From Pelagibacteraceae bacterium AG-390-C22 (GTDB lineage: Bacteria; Pseudomonadota; Alphaproteobacteria; Pelagibacterales; Pelagibacteraceae), in assembly GCA_003278125.1 (NCBI GenBank), contig QCGX01000009.1, positions 1 through 37,620 of the forward strand: a DNA stretch of 37,620 bases, written 5' to 3'. Positions 1 to 7,606 of the stretch are shown here, one piece after another. Position 1 is the stretch's first letter; each line of letters starts with the position of its first letter. Position numbers and translations under genes: made by a program. The notes under the pieces were generated by a model, which did not search any database, was not told where the DNA came from, and saw only the letters and a list, made by a program, of their open reading frames with translations.

Positions 1-30
1 TAAAACCCCAGGTCCCCGTAAGGTCAGTAA

Positions 31-50
31 TAGCTTTTACAAAAAAGCTA
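31..50 (+). promoter_or_regulatory. Hairpin just upstream of the aminotransferase start
   Basis: A perfect 8-bp inverted repeat, TAGCTTTT (31-38) and AAAAGCTA (43-50), with a 4-base loop, ends two bases before the ATG at 53. It would fold over the place where a ribosome binding site should be. It could limit translation, or be the remains of a terminator of an upstream gene; TAA at 1-3 could be that gene's stop. No T-run follows, so a terminator on the plus strand is unlikely. No Shine-Dalgarno sequence is visible. Function unknown. Confidence 0.35.
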
Positions 51-52
51 AT

Positions 53-1288
53 ATGAAGAATTTAACTAAGAAAAGTATTTTAAAGCTCAAACAATCTTCA
101 ACTTTAGTTATAAACGAAAAGTGTAAAGAGCTAATCAAACAAGGGAAAAAAGTTTACCAGTTTGGATTTGGACAGTCGCCATTTCCAGTACCAGAAAAAA
201 TTGTCACTACATTAAAAGATAATGCCCATAGAAAAGAATATTTGCCAATACAGGGTCTTAAAAAATTAAGAGAATCAATATCAAAAAATTTAAAAAAAAA
301 GATAGGAATTAACTATCCTACAGAAAATATAGTAATTACTCCAGGCTCTAAAGAGGCTATGCTTCTTTTACATGTAGCATTTAATGGTGAAATAATTTTA
401 TCTGCACCAAGTTGGGTTTCATATGAACCCCAAGCAATTATTGGAAGAAATAAAGTTCATTGGATACAAACTTCAAGAGAAAATAATTGGTTTCCAACTG
501 CTAAACAACTTGAAAAAAAAATCAAATCTATAAAGAATAAAAATCTTATACTTATTCTCAATTCACCAAATAATCCTTCTGGAACAATATGTAAAAACCT
601 GAAAGACTTGGCGGCTATTGCAAAAAAATACAATCTTATAGTTTTATCAGATGAAATTTATACTGATTTAACTTTTTGTAATAAATATGAGTCTATTTCA
701 AAATATTATCCAGAAAAAACATTTATTAGTGGAGGCCTAAGCAAATGGTGTGGTGCAGGTGGATGGAGAGTAGGATTTTTTGCAGTACCAAATCAATTAT
801 CAGAACTTTTGGAAAATATAAAAACTTTAGCTAGTGAGTCTTACTCTACAGTTAATAGTCCAGCTCAATATGCAGCTGTTGAAGCATATGAGGGTGACTT
901 TAGTGAATATAAAGCTAGAACTTTAAATATTTTGAGATCTGTAGGTCATTATGTTTATAACAATCTTAAATCAAATAAAGTTTTGATTAATCCACCCCAA
1001 GGAGCATTTTATTTAATGCCAGAGTTTCCTAATAAGAAATATAAAACTTCTACAGAATTATGTGAGAGCATATTAGATGACACTGGGGTAGCAATGTTAC
1101 CTGCATCTGATTTTGGTTTTGGACCAAAAAAGATGCTAACTAGATTATGCTACATTGATTTTGATGGAAATGAATTTCTTAAAGCCACAATAAACGGTAA
1201 GATTATTGATGATAAAATAATTGAAAAGTATGCACCAAATGTGGTTGAAGGTGTTCAAAAATTATCAAATTGGGCTAAAAATCTATAA
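53..1288 (+). CDS. PLP-dependent class I/II aminotransferase
   Basis: A fold-type I aminotransferase of 411 residues, the usual length for the aspartate/aromatic aminotransferase superfamily; it should be cytoplasmic. Landmarks: GQSPFPVP near 40-47 (N-terminal substrate region), TPGSKEA near 97-102, NSPNNPSG at 170-177 (the Asn that contacts PLP), SDEIYTDL around 199-206 (Asp that binds the pyridine nitrogen, then Tyr), and SGGLSKWCGAGGWRVGF with the probable Schiff-base lysine at K231. Near the C-terminus TRLCY contains the likely carboxylate-binding Arg. The amino donor and acceptor cannot be read from the sequence. The TAXI transporter starts 64 bases downstream, so the enzyme could act on an imported amino or keto acid, but that is only a neighbourhood inference. 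The start at 53 is the first ATG after the upstream hairpin. Family assignment is firm, substrate is not. Confidence 0.93.
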   Translation: MKNLTKKSILKLKQSSTLVINEKCKELIKQGKKVYQFGFGQSPFPVPEKIVTTLKDNAHRKEYLPIQGLKKLRESISKNLKKKIGINYPTENIVITPGSKEAMLLLHVAFNGEIILSAPSWVSYEPQAIIGRNKVHWIQTSRENNWFPTAKQLEKKIKSIKNKNLILILNSPNNPSGTICKNLKDLAAIAKKYNLIVLSDEIYTDLTFCNKYESISKYYPEKTFISGGLSKWCGAGGWRVGFFAVPNQLSELLENIKTLASESYSTVNSPAQYAAVEAYEGDFSEYKARTLNILRSVGHYVYNNLKSNKVLINPPQGAFYLMPEFPNKKYKTSTELCESILDDTGVAMLPASDFGFGPKKMLTRLCYIDFDGNEFLKATINGKIIDDKIIEKYAPNVVEGVQKLSNWAKNL

Positions 1289-1297
1289 AGATTCTCT

Positions 1298-1326
1298 TTG
1301 ACCTTAGTCTTTATCCATAGTTAAAT
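1298..1326 (+). promoter_or_regulatory. Candidate sigma-70 promoter for the TAXI binding protein gene
   Basis: TTGACC (1298-1303), a 17-base spacer, then TTAAAT (1321-1326). This gives 5/6 and 4/6 matches to the -35 and -10 consensus at ideal spacing. Transcription would start near 1333, about 20 bases before the preferred start codon at 1353. In such AT-rich DNA chance matches are common, so support is moderate. Confidence 0.4.
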
Positions 1327-1352
1327 TATTACATTAACAAATGGGGGATCAC

Positions 1353-2357
1353 ATGAAAAAAATAATATCAATGATTTCTGCTATTTTAGTAACTTTTGCT
1401 TTATCAAGCCCAATTACTTCAATCGCAAAATCAGCAGAGTTCTTTACAATAGGAACTGGTGGACCTACTGGAGTATACTTTCAAACAGGTAATGCTATTT
1501 GTAAAATGCTTCATAAATCAGCAATAAGCGCTGATCACGGTAGAAAAAAAGGTACAGCTAAAGCTTACAGATGTACCGCACCTTCTACAGGTGGTTCAAA
1601 CTACAATATTGGTCAAATCAAAGATGGTGAGTTCCAATTTGGTGTTGCTCAGTCAGACTGGCAGTATCATGCTTATAACGGATCAAGCAAATGGGAAGGT
1701 AAACAGTTCAGTAATTTGAGAGCTGTATTCTCAGTGCATAACGAGCCATTTCAAATTTGGGCTAGTAAAAAATCTAAAATAAAAGATTTTAAAGGCCTAA
1801 AAGGAAAAACAGTAAACATTGGTAATCCAGGTTCTGGTCAAAGAGGAACTATGGAAGAATTAATGAAAGCTATGGGAGCAGACATGAGTATGTTTAAAGC
1901 AACGACTGAACTTACGTCTTCTGAACAAGTAAAAGCTCTTTGTGATGGTAAAATAGATGCATTCGGATATTCAGTAGGATTTCCTAATGGTGCTATGGAG
2001 CAAGCAGCAACTTGTAAAGCAAAAGCTAGCCCAATTAATTTAACTGGCGCACCAGTTCAAGGATTAATTGATGGAGCTGACTATTATGCTAAAGCTGTAA
2101 TTCCAGCGGGCACTTACTCAAATCAGAAAAAAGATGCTACAACGTTTGGTGTAAAAGCTACTGTTGTAACAAGTGCCGATGTTTCTGAAGAACTAGTATA
2201 CTTAGTGACTAAAGCAGTTATGGAAAACTTCGATGCTTTTAGAGATCAACATCCTGCTTTTGGACCTCTGGAAAAGAAAAACATGATAGCTGATGGTTTA
2301 TCAGCTCCATTACATCCAGGTGCAATTAAGTATTATAAAGAAGCTGGATTAATGTAA
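1353..2357 (+). CDS. TAXI family TRAP transporter solute-binding protein
   Basis: Periplasmic substrate-binding protein of a TRAP transporter of the TAXI class; it captures the solute and delivers it to the fused permease encoded next. From the ATG at 1353 the product has 334 residues and begins with a clear signal peptide: MKK, a hydrophobic stretch, then a probable cleavage near SIAKSA. The mature start FFTIGTGGPTGVYFQTG is the TAXI hallmark, followed by the STGGSNYNIGQI segment. An in-frame ATG exists at 1341, but 1353 is preferred because GGGGGA (1343-1348) lies 4 bases before it and would serve as ribosome binding site, while 1341 has none. Characterised TAXI proteins bind glutamate, 2-oxoglutarate or similar carboxylates; the ligand here is unknown. 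A strong terminator-like hairpin follows, so this gene is probably expressed above the permease. Confidence 0.95.
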   Translation: MKKIISMISAILVTFALSSPITSIAKSAEFFTIGTGGPTGVYFQTGNAICKMLHKSAISADHGRKKGTAKAYRCTAPSTGGSNYNIGQIKDGEFQFGVAQSDWQYHAYNGSSKWEGKQFSNLRAVFSVHNEPFQIWASKKSKIKDFKGLKGKTVNIGNPGSGQRGTMEELMKAMGADMSMFKATTELTSSEQVKALCDGKIDAFGYSVGFPNGAMEQAATCKAKASPINLTGAPVQGLIDGADYYAKAVIPAGTYSNQKKDATTFGVKATVVTSADVSEELVYLVTKAVMENFDAFRDQHPAFGPLEKKNMIADGLSAPLHPGAIKYYKEAGLM

Positions 2358-2380
2358 TCCAACTACTTGATTAAATTAAA

Positions 2381-2411
2381 AAGGCCCAATTTTTATTGGG
2401 CCTTTTTTTTT
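2381..2411 (+). terminator. Intrinsic terminator between TAXI binding protein and permease
   Basis: Perfect 10-bp stem AAGGCCCAAT (2381-2390) and ATTGGGCCTT (2395-2404) with loop TTTT, running into nine T residues (2403-2411). It is the cleanest intrinsic terminator in the window. It sits 23 bases before the permease start, so it probably works as a leaky internal terminator that makes binding-protein mRNA more abundant than permease mRNA. The stem could also protect the 3' end of the upstream transcript. Confidence 0.9.
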
Positions 2412-2433
2412 AGAATAATGTATCTTAATCAAA

Positions 2434-4770
2434 ATGAGTCAAAAAATTCAAAGCAAGATCAAAGATAAAATTCAAGAAGATATTTCACCTACGCGAAACT
2501 TATCAGGAGTTCATTTAAAAATAGTTTTTGGTATTGCTATTCTTTGGACCTTATTTCAACTTTGGTATGCTTCACCATTTCCTTTTTGGTTGAACTTTGG
2601 AATGTTCAAAGGTTTACCAGCAAGAGCTATACATTTAGGTTTTGCTTTGACTTTAACTTTTTTGATTTTCCCTATGGTAAGAGGAAAAAAAATTTCAGGG
2701 TTTGATATTTTCACTAGTATTGTTGCAGCGTTTTGCTGCCTGTATATTTATTTTTTTTATGATGATCTGGTTAATAGAGGAGGAATACTTTTAGTAAAAG
2801 AGATATTTGGATTTAAAGTTCCTGTCGAGCTTATAATAGGGGCTATAGGAATATTAATTTTATTAGAGGCAACGAGACGTGCTATAGGAATGCCTTTAGT
2901 AATAATTGCTATTTGTTTTCTTTTATTTTCTTATTTTGGAAAATATGCTCCTGACATTATTTCTCATGGCGGTCTTTCTGTAAAAAGATTAGTTGGGTTT
3001 CAATGGTTTGACCAAGAAGCAATATTTGGGATACCAATAGGTGTTTCAGTAGATTTTATATTTCTATTTGTATTGTTTGGAGCTTTACTAGAAACCGCAG
3101 GTGGGGGAAAATATTTTTTAGATTTAGCATTTGCAATGGTAGGCAAGATGCGTGGAGGACCGGCTAAGGCAGCTATTTTAGGATCTGGAATGACTGGCAT
3201 GATCTCAGGTTCTTCAATTGCAAACACGGTCACAACAGGAACTTTTACAATTCCTATAATGAAAAAAACTGGATTCTCCCAAGAGAAAGCTGGGGCAATT
3301 GAAGTTTCGTCATCAGTGAATGGTCAAATTATGCCACCAGTAATGGGAGCAGCAGCTTTCGTTATGGCAAGCTTCATAGGTGTTACTTATTTTGAAGTTG
3401 TTAAACATGCTTTTTTACCAGCTATCATTTCATACATTGCTTTATTTTATATATCTCATTTAGAGGCTCTTAAATTAGGACTCAAGGGCATGGATGACGC
3501 CGATGTACCACATCTGAAGAAAACTTTTTTATCTGGGCTACACTTTTTAATACCAATTTTTGTTTTAATTTTTCTACTTGTTTATATGAGATACACCGCA
3601 GGTTTTTCTATTTTTTATGCAACTATTTCTTTAATTCTAGTGAACTTAATAAATCGTGTTATCAAAAATTCAGATTTTAAAGTTGGTATGATTGAGTGGT
3701 GGAATCAAACTATTGTAGGTTTGCAAAAAGGTGCAATTAATATGGTGGGAGTCGGAATTGCAATTGCGACAGCAGGTATAATAGTAGGCGCAGTTGGATC
3801 TACTGGGTTAAGCACTAATTTAATTATAGTTATTGAGACAATTGCCAGAGATAATGTAATTATTTTAATTTTATTAACTATTATACTTTGCTTACTACTC
3901 GGCATGGGTCTCCCAACTACTGCAAACTATGTAGTAGTGGCATCACTAATGGCTACAGTATTAGTTGATGTCGGAAATGCTTCCGGATTTATTTTTCCTC
4001 TAATCGCAGTTCATTTGTTTGTATTTTATTTTGGTTTAATGGCAGATGTGACACCTCCAGTAGGCCTAGCTTCATATGCAGCTGCAGCAATTTCAGGAGG
4101 AGATCCTTTAAAAACTGGCCTTCAAGCTATTTGGTACAGTTTAAGAACAGGAATATTGCCAATTGTATTTTTGTTTAATCATGAATTACTTTTAATTGGT
4201 GTTGATAATATTTGGCAAGCCTTATTAGTAATAATAACATCTTTAATTGGTATATTAGTTTTTACAGCTGCCACACAAAGATGGTTTATTAATAGATTGA
4301 GCTGGTATGAGATAATTGCTTTTTTAATCATCTCTATATCTTTTTTGGCCCCTGATTTTGTATTAAGTAAATTTTATCCTAAATTTAATGAGCAAAAATT
4401 ATCTTCGACTACTATTCAAGAACTTATTTTTGATCCTTCTAAAGAAGTCCATATAAAAGTAACTAGATTTACAGAGTATGGAGAAAGATATAAATTATTT
4501 GTAATAGACAAAGGTAGTTTTAAGAATGAATATAATTTGGAAGAATTTGGTATGAATTTAGTCGATGAAAATGATCAAGTTACTGTAGATAAGTTAAATT
4601 GGAAAGGAGAAGCAAAAAAATCTGGAATACAAATGGGAGATGTTATTAGTAATTTTAAAATTGAAAATCCGGATCGACCAAATAAGTCCATAGTTTATCC
4701 ATTTGCTCTCTTCTTGTTGATATTATTTGGTTATTCTAATTATAAATTTGGAAAAAAGAATCTCTCTTGA
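2434..4770 (+). CDS. TAXI-type TRAP transporter fused 4TM/12TM permease
   Basis: Inner-membrane permease of a TRAP transporter in which the small (DctQ-like) and large (DctM-like) subunits are one chain, as is normal for TAXI systems; 778 residues. An amphipathic N-terminus is followed by about four hydrophobic segments to residue 180, then the large transport domain. That domain includes the GMTGMISGSSIANTVTTG and GQIMPPVMGAAAFVMA segments (roughly 250-310) and their pseudo-symmetric partner GMGLPTTANYVVVASL and ADVTPPVGLASYAAAA (roughly 490-550). After the last main membrane segments a soluble stretch of about 100 residues (around 650-750) contains a PDZ-like AKKSGIQMGDVI motif and is followed by one more hydrophobic segment. 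This matches the C-terminal extension (DUF3394) known in this permease class. It partners the binding protein upstream. Substrate unknown; uptake is probably sodium- or proton-driven by family analogy. Confidence 0.95.
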   Translation: MSQKIQSKIKDKIQEDISPTRNLSGVHLKIVFGIAILWTLFQLWYASPFPFWLNFGMFKGLPARAIHLGFALTLTFLIFPMVRGKKISGFDIFTSIVAAFCCLYIYFFYDDLVNRGGILLVKEIFGFKVPVELIIGAIGILILLEATRRAIGMPLVIIAICFLLFSYFGKYAPDIISHGGLSVKRLVGFQWFDQEAIFGIPIGVSVDFIFLFVLFGALLETAGGGKYFLDLAFAMVGKMRGGPAKAAILGSGMTGMISGSSIANTVTTGTFTIPIMKKTGFSQEKAGAIEVSSSVNGQIMPPVMGAAAFVMASFIGVTYFEVVKHAFLPAIISYIALFYISHLEALKLGLKGMDDADVPHLKKTFLSGLHFLIPIFVLIFLLVYMRYTAGFSIFYATISLILVNLINRVIKNSDFKVGMIEWWNQTIVGLQKGAINMVGVGIAIATAGIIVGAVGSTGLSTNLIIVIETIARDNVIILILLTIILCLLLGMGLPTTANYVVVASLMATVLVDVGNASGFIFPLIAVHLFVFYFGLMADVTPPVGLASYAAAAISGGDPLKTGLQAIWYSLRTGILPIVFLFNHELLLIGVDNIWQALLVIITSLIGILVFTAATQRWFINRLSWYEIIAFLIISISFLAPDFVLSKFYPKFNEQKLSSTTIQELIFDPSKEVHIKVTRFTEYGERYKLFVIDKGSFKNEYNLEEFGMNLVDENDQVTVDKLNWKGEAKKSGIQMGDVISNFKIENPDRPNKSIVYPFALFLLILFGYSNYKFGKKNLS

Positions 4771-4771
4771 A

Positions 4772-4802
4772 AAAACTAATTTAAATATAAGTTTTATTTT
4801 TT
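4772..4802 (+). terminator. Weak terminator-like hairpin after the TRAP permease
   Basis: AAAACT (4772-4777) pairs with AGTTTT (4790-4795) across a 12-base loop and is followed by a run of T residues (4797-4802). It lies directly after the permease stop codon. The stem is short and almost all A/T, so it may be chance. Confidence 0.3.
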
Positions 4803-4806
4803 AATA

Positions 4807-4863
4807 TTAATTTACTATTAAATATAATATACCTACGACTATAAGTATTTCCCAGCCTGACAT
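4807..4863 (-). CDS. Candidate 18-residue membrane peptide with perfect Shine-Dalgarno
   Basis: A very short minus-strand ORF encoding MSGWEILIVVGILYLIVN. It is almost entirely hydrophobic after Glu5 and long enough to lie across or along a membrane. What makes it credible is AGGAGG on the minus strand (plus-strand CCTCCT at 4871-4876), seven bases before the ATG. I see no comparably perfect ribosome binding site before any other gene in the window. It lies 191 bases downstream of the thioesterase gene on the same strand, so it could be at the tail of that transcript; I see no good promoter of its own. I recognise no family. A chance ORF cannot be excluded at this length. Confidence 0.45.
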   Translation of the reverse strand: MSGWEILIVVGILYLIVN

Positions 4864-4908
4864 TAAATTACCTCCTAGAATTTAATAACAATTTTTTTTG
4901 TTAAAATT

Positions 4909-5058
4909 ATGATTAAGCGGTTGTATTTGTTATTTTGTTATCTCGGAATACATAGGTTTGAAAAAATAGATATAAACTTTAGCTTTGGACCAGGTGGCTC
5001 AACCGAAACGATAAAGTGTAAAGATTGTGGAATTAAAAAATTAAGAAAAAAGAGTTAA
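4909..5058 (+). CDS. Small CxxC protein, function unknown
   Basis: A 49-codon ORF below the usual size cut-off. The N-terminal half is hydrophobic and aromatic (MIKRLYLLFCYLGIHRFEKI), then comes FSFGPGGSTETIK, a CKDCG knuckle at residues 37-41 and a lysine/arginine-rich tail. The pattern looks like half of a zinc ribbon or a small metal-binding protein; Cys10 and His15 might supply the other ligands, which is a guess. Its stop codon overlaps the stop of the convergent thioesterase gene by four bases, a tight arrangement typical of real genes in this window. No Shine-Dalgarno sequence is visible. I do not recognise a named family. Confidence 0.5.
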   Translation: MIKRLYLLFCYLGIHRFEKIDINFSFGPGGSTETIKCKDCGIKKLRKKS

Positions 5059-5444
5059 AGAATTTTCCAAATTCCCGAGGCAGTTGCAACAATTTTTTCT
5101 GTGCCAAATATTTCACATGAGATAAATACAAGCGTCTTTGTTTTTTTTAAAACTTTTACTTTTCCAATTAATCTCTCATTTAATTTTCCAGCTGAAATGA
5201 ATTTAATATCTAAGTTTATCGTCACACATCTTTTATTTCCTGCTGCAATATGAGCTGCATTTCCCATTCCAGTATCAGCTATTGTTGCAATAAAACCTCC
5301 GTGAGCTATACCACCAGTGTTCAAGCAATTTTCTAAAATTTTTATACTATATTCAAAATTGGCTTCATCTATCTTTTTAAAAGATAAATCACCAATATTT
5401 TGCATAAAACCTTTTTTAGTTTCGTCCATAAGATTTTTTACCAT
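5055..5444 (-). CDS. PaaI-family hotdog-fold thioesterase
   Basis: A 129-residue single hotdog-domain protein, the standard size for PaaI/YbgC-like acyl-CoA thioesterases, which hydrolyse acyl-CoA or aryl-CoA to the free acid and CoA, usually as tetramers in the cytoplasm. The diagnostic segment is NTGGIAHGGFIATIADTGMG (42-61): GGxxHGG with the helix-borne Asp57 as the likely catalytic carboxylate. The start used overlaps the end of the EamA gene by 29 bases. An alternative ATG at 5429 would shorten the protein by five residues; neither has a clear ribosome binding site. Substrate unknown; it could be a housekeeping thioesterase releasing CoA. It is co-directional with the EamA transporter and the PDH genes upstream. 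Confidence 0.88.
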   Translation of the reverse strand: MVKNLMDETKKGFMQNIGDLSFKKIDEANFEYSIKILENCLNTGGIAHGGFIATIADTGMGNAAHIAAGNKRCVTINLDIKFISAGKLNERLIGKVKVLKKTKTLVFISCEIFGTEKIVATASGIWKIL

Positions 5445-6318
5445 AAATTGGGGCTAGTTGAGAGAAAATTACAGCTATTAATATTAATACTATTCCAAAT
5501 ATTTTAAGATCACTTAAGAATTGGTTTAAAAGTATCCACCCAAATATTGCAGCGAAAACACCTTCTAATGAAAAAATAATTGCTACTGGAGCTGGAGACA
5601 AATTTTGTTGACTATAAGCTTGCAACAAAAAAGCTATTCCACTTGATAAAACACCAGCGTAAAGAAGTTCATTTTTTTCCATCAATAAATTTCCTAACGT
5701 AATGTTTTCAAAGACTAAAGAAGGAATAAACGCAATTATTGACCCAATCAGACAAGCTCCCATAGTTATTGCAATAGGATAATTAAATAATTTTAAAAAT
5801 TTTGATAAATAAACAATATGAAAAGCCCAAAAAAAAGCTCCTAATAAGACTAAGGAGTCTCCTAACCTGACTGTCACGTTATTTATTTCAGTAAGTAAAT
5901 ACCCTCCAATTATACAGACGAAGACAGAAGGCCAAACAGACCAGTGGATTTTTTTAGAGAATAAAAAATAAGATATAGCAGGAACAATAAGAACATAAAA
6001 TATTGTAAAGATTGCAGAATTAGCAACATCTGTATAAAGCAAAGAGTACTGCTGTAATGCATTTCCTCCACTGAGAAAAAAACCAAGAAGAGATAGATAA
6101 AATAAAATAATATTATAAGAAAATTTTTTTTCTTTGATTTTTTTAAATTCAAAAATGAAAAAAAATGGGACTAATGCTATAAATCCCAGAAACATTCTTC
6201 CTGTAGTAAATGAAAAGGGACCGATATAATCCATTCCCATGTCTTGCGCAATGAAAGCTGAACCCCATATAAACGAGCATGAGACAGCACAAACAAGGGA
6301 GATTAATTTTTTGTTCAT
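5416..6318 (-). CDS. EamA/DMT-superfamily membrane transporter
   Basis: A 300-residue, highly hydrophobic protein with about ten membrane segments made of two EamA repeats (roughly 5-140 and 150-290), the usual size for RhaT/EamA drug/metabolite transporters of the inner membrane. The first repeat begins with SFIWGSAFIAQDMG, the typical EamA opening; the second contains VAIIFSLEGVFAAIFGWIL, the conserved E-x-x-x-A helix. Members export or import amino acids, nucleotides or other small metabolites; the substrate here cannot be predicted. It lies 23 bases after aceF on the same strand and overlaps the thioesterase gene, so the three may share a transcript. Confidence 0.9.
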   Translation of the reverse strand: MNKKLISLVCAVSCSFIWGSAFIAQDMGMDYIGPFSFTTGRMFLGFIALVPFFFIFEFKKIKEKKFSYNIILFYLSLLGFFLSGGNALQQYSLLYTDVANSAIFTIFYVLIVPAISYFLFSKKIHWSVWPSVFVCIIGGYLLTEINNVTVRLGDSLVLLGAFFWAFHIVYLSKFLKLFNYPIAITMGACLIGSIIAFIPSLVFENITLGNLLMEKNELLYAGVLSSGIAFLLQAYSQQNLSPAPVAIIFSLEGVFAAIFGWILLNQFLSDLKIFGIVLILIAVIFSQLAPIYGKKSYGRN

Positions 6319-6341
6319 GATGTTTATTATTGTAAATTATA

Positions 6342-7604
6342 TTAAACAGCAAGCTTGAAAGCGAAATCCTTACCTAAACATTCACTTAAATAGACACAAA
6401 ATCTTGCTCCCTCAGCCCCATCAATTATTCTATGATCATAAGACAAAGAAATTGGTAAAATTTTTCTAGAAACAATTTTACCTTTTAATTTTATTAACCT
6501 ATCAAAACTTTTTCCTACGCCTAGTATCGCCACTTCTGGAGGATTAATTATTGGAGTAAAAAATGTTCCTCCAATGCCTCCTAAACTTGATATTGTCATG
6601 GATCCTCCAAAGAATTCTTTTTTATCTATTTTTAATTCTCTACATAGCTTACTTGTCTTTTTTAATGCCTCACCTATTTCTTTAATGCTCATTTGGTCTA
6701 CATTTCTAATTTTAGGCACCATTAGACCATGAGGTGTATCAACGGCAAAACCTAAATGAAAATATTTTTTATAAATTATTTTATTATGAATAGAGTCAAT
6801 TGATGCATTGAAATTTGGAAAAGCTTTAAGTGCGCTTACTAAAGCTTTCGATATAAATGCAAGGGGAGTTACTTTTATCATTTCTCCAGAGTAATAATCG
6901 TACAAAGATGATCTAAATTGTTCCATTTCCGTAATATCAATTTCTTCATGCTGAGTAACATGAGGTATTTCTGTCCAAGACCTGACTAGTTGGGGTCCTG
7001 ATAATTTTTTGACTCGCGGTATATCTTTTAATTCAATTTCTCCAAACTCTTCATGAGGATACTCTTCTTTATGGATTTTTTTCTCTACTCTACCACCGTT
7101 AACAGTAACTTGTGATCTAATGAAATTTTTTACATCTTCTTCAGAGACTCTTCCTGCTCTTTGTGATCCAGGTATTTCAAGCACATTAGCGCCCAGTTCT
7201 CTTGCAAATTTTCTAACCTTTGGGCTAGCGGACTTAGTTCCACTTTGTGAACTAGGAGCGGTCGGTATAATCTCCTTTGTTTTAATTACCTGTGGCTTCT
7301 TATCTTCTATTTTTTTTTCAATTTTTTGCTCTTTATTAACTGATATTTTTTTTTCTTCTGTTTTATTTTCTGACTTGAGACTAAGAATTAGATCTCCTTG
7401 ATTTACTTTATTACCAACTTTTATTTTAATTTTTTCTACTATTCCTTCATGAGTGGAAGGCACTTCTACGCTAGATTTGTCACTTTCCAATGTTATTAAA
7501 GAGTCATTTTTTTTAATTTGTTGACCTTCTTTTACAAGAACTTCAATAACTTCTACATCTTTGAAGTCACCCATATCAGGAACTAAAATTTTTGTACTAG
7601 TCAT
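6342..7604 (-). CDS. aceF: Pyruvate dehydrogenase E2, dihydrolipoyl acetyltransferase
   Basis: Core subunit of the pyruvate dehydrogenase complex; it moves the acetyl group from E1 to CoA. Domains in order: one lipoyl domain (about 5-78) with the lipoyl lysine K43 in ESDKSS; a charged linker rich in Lys and Glu; the peripheral subunit-binding domain (about 126-162, ASPKVRKFARELGANV); then the catalytic acetyltransferase core to the end, with the DHRIIDG motif giving catalytic His391 and Asp395. At 420 residues with a single lipoyl domain it is shorter than gammaproteobacterial AceF proteins, which carry up to three. The lipoyl domain resembles AceF proteins (GDFKDVEVIEVLVK). The gene begins two bases after the aceE stop and is surely co-transcribed with it. 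No E3 gene is adjacent. Confidence 0.96.
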   Translation of the reverse strand: MTSTKILVPDMGDFKDVEVIEVLVKEGQQIKKNDSLITLESDKSSVEVPSTHEGIVEKIKIKVGNKVNQGDLILSLKSENKTEEKKISVNKEQKIEKKIEDKKPQVIKTKEIIPTAPSSQSGTKSASPKVRKFARELGANVLEIPGSQRAGRVSEEDVKNFIRSQVTVNGGRVEKKIHKEEYPHEEFGEIELKDIPRVKKLSGPQLVRSWTEIPHVTQHEEIDITEMEQFRSSLYDYYSGEMIKVTPLAFISKALVSALKAFPNFNASIDSIHNKIIYKKYFHLGFAVDTPHGLMVPKIRNVDQMSIKEIGEALKKTSKLCRELKIDKKEFFGGSMTISSLGGIGGTFFTPIINPPEVAILGVGKSFDRLIKLKGKIVSRKILPISLSYDHRIIDGAEGARFCVYLSECLGKDFAFKLAV

Positions 7605-7606
7605 AT

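Noticed and set aside
1341-1352. ATG at 1341 as the start of the TAXI binding protein
   Set aside because: The G-rich run after it is better explained as the ribosome binding site for ATG 1353, which begins a normal MKK signal peptide.
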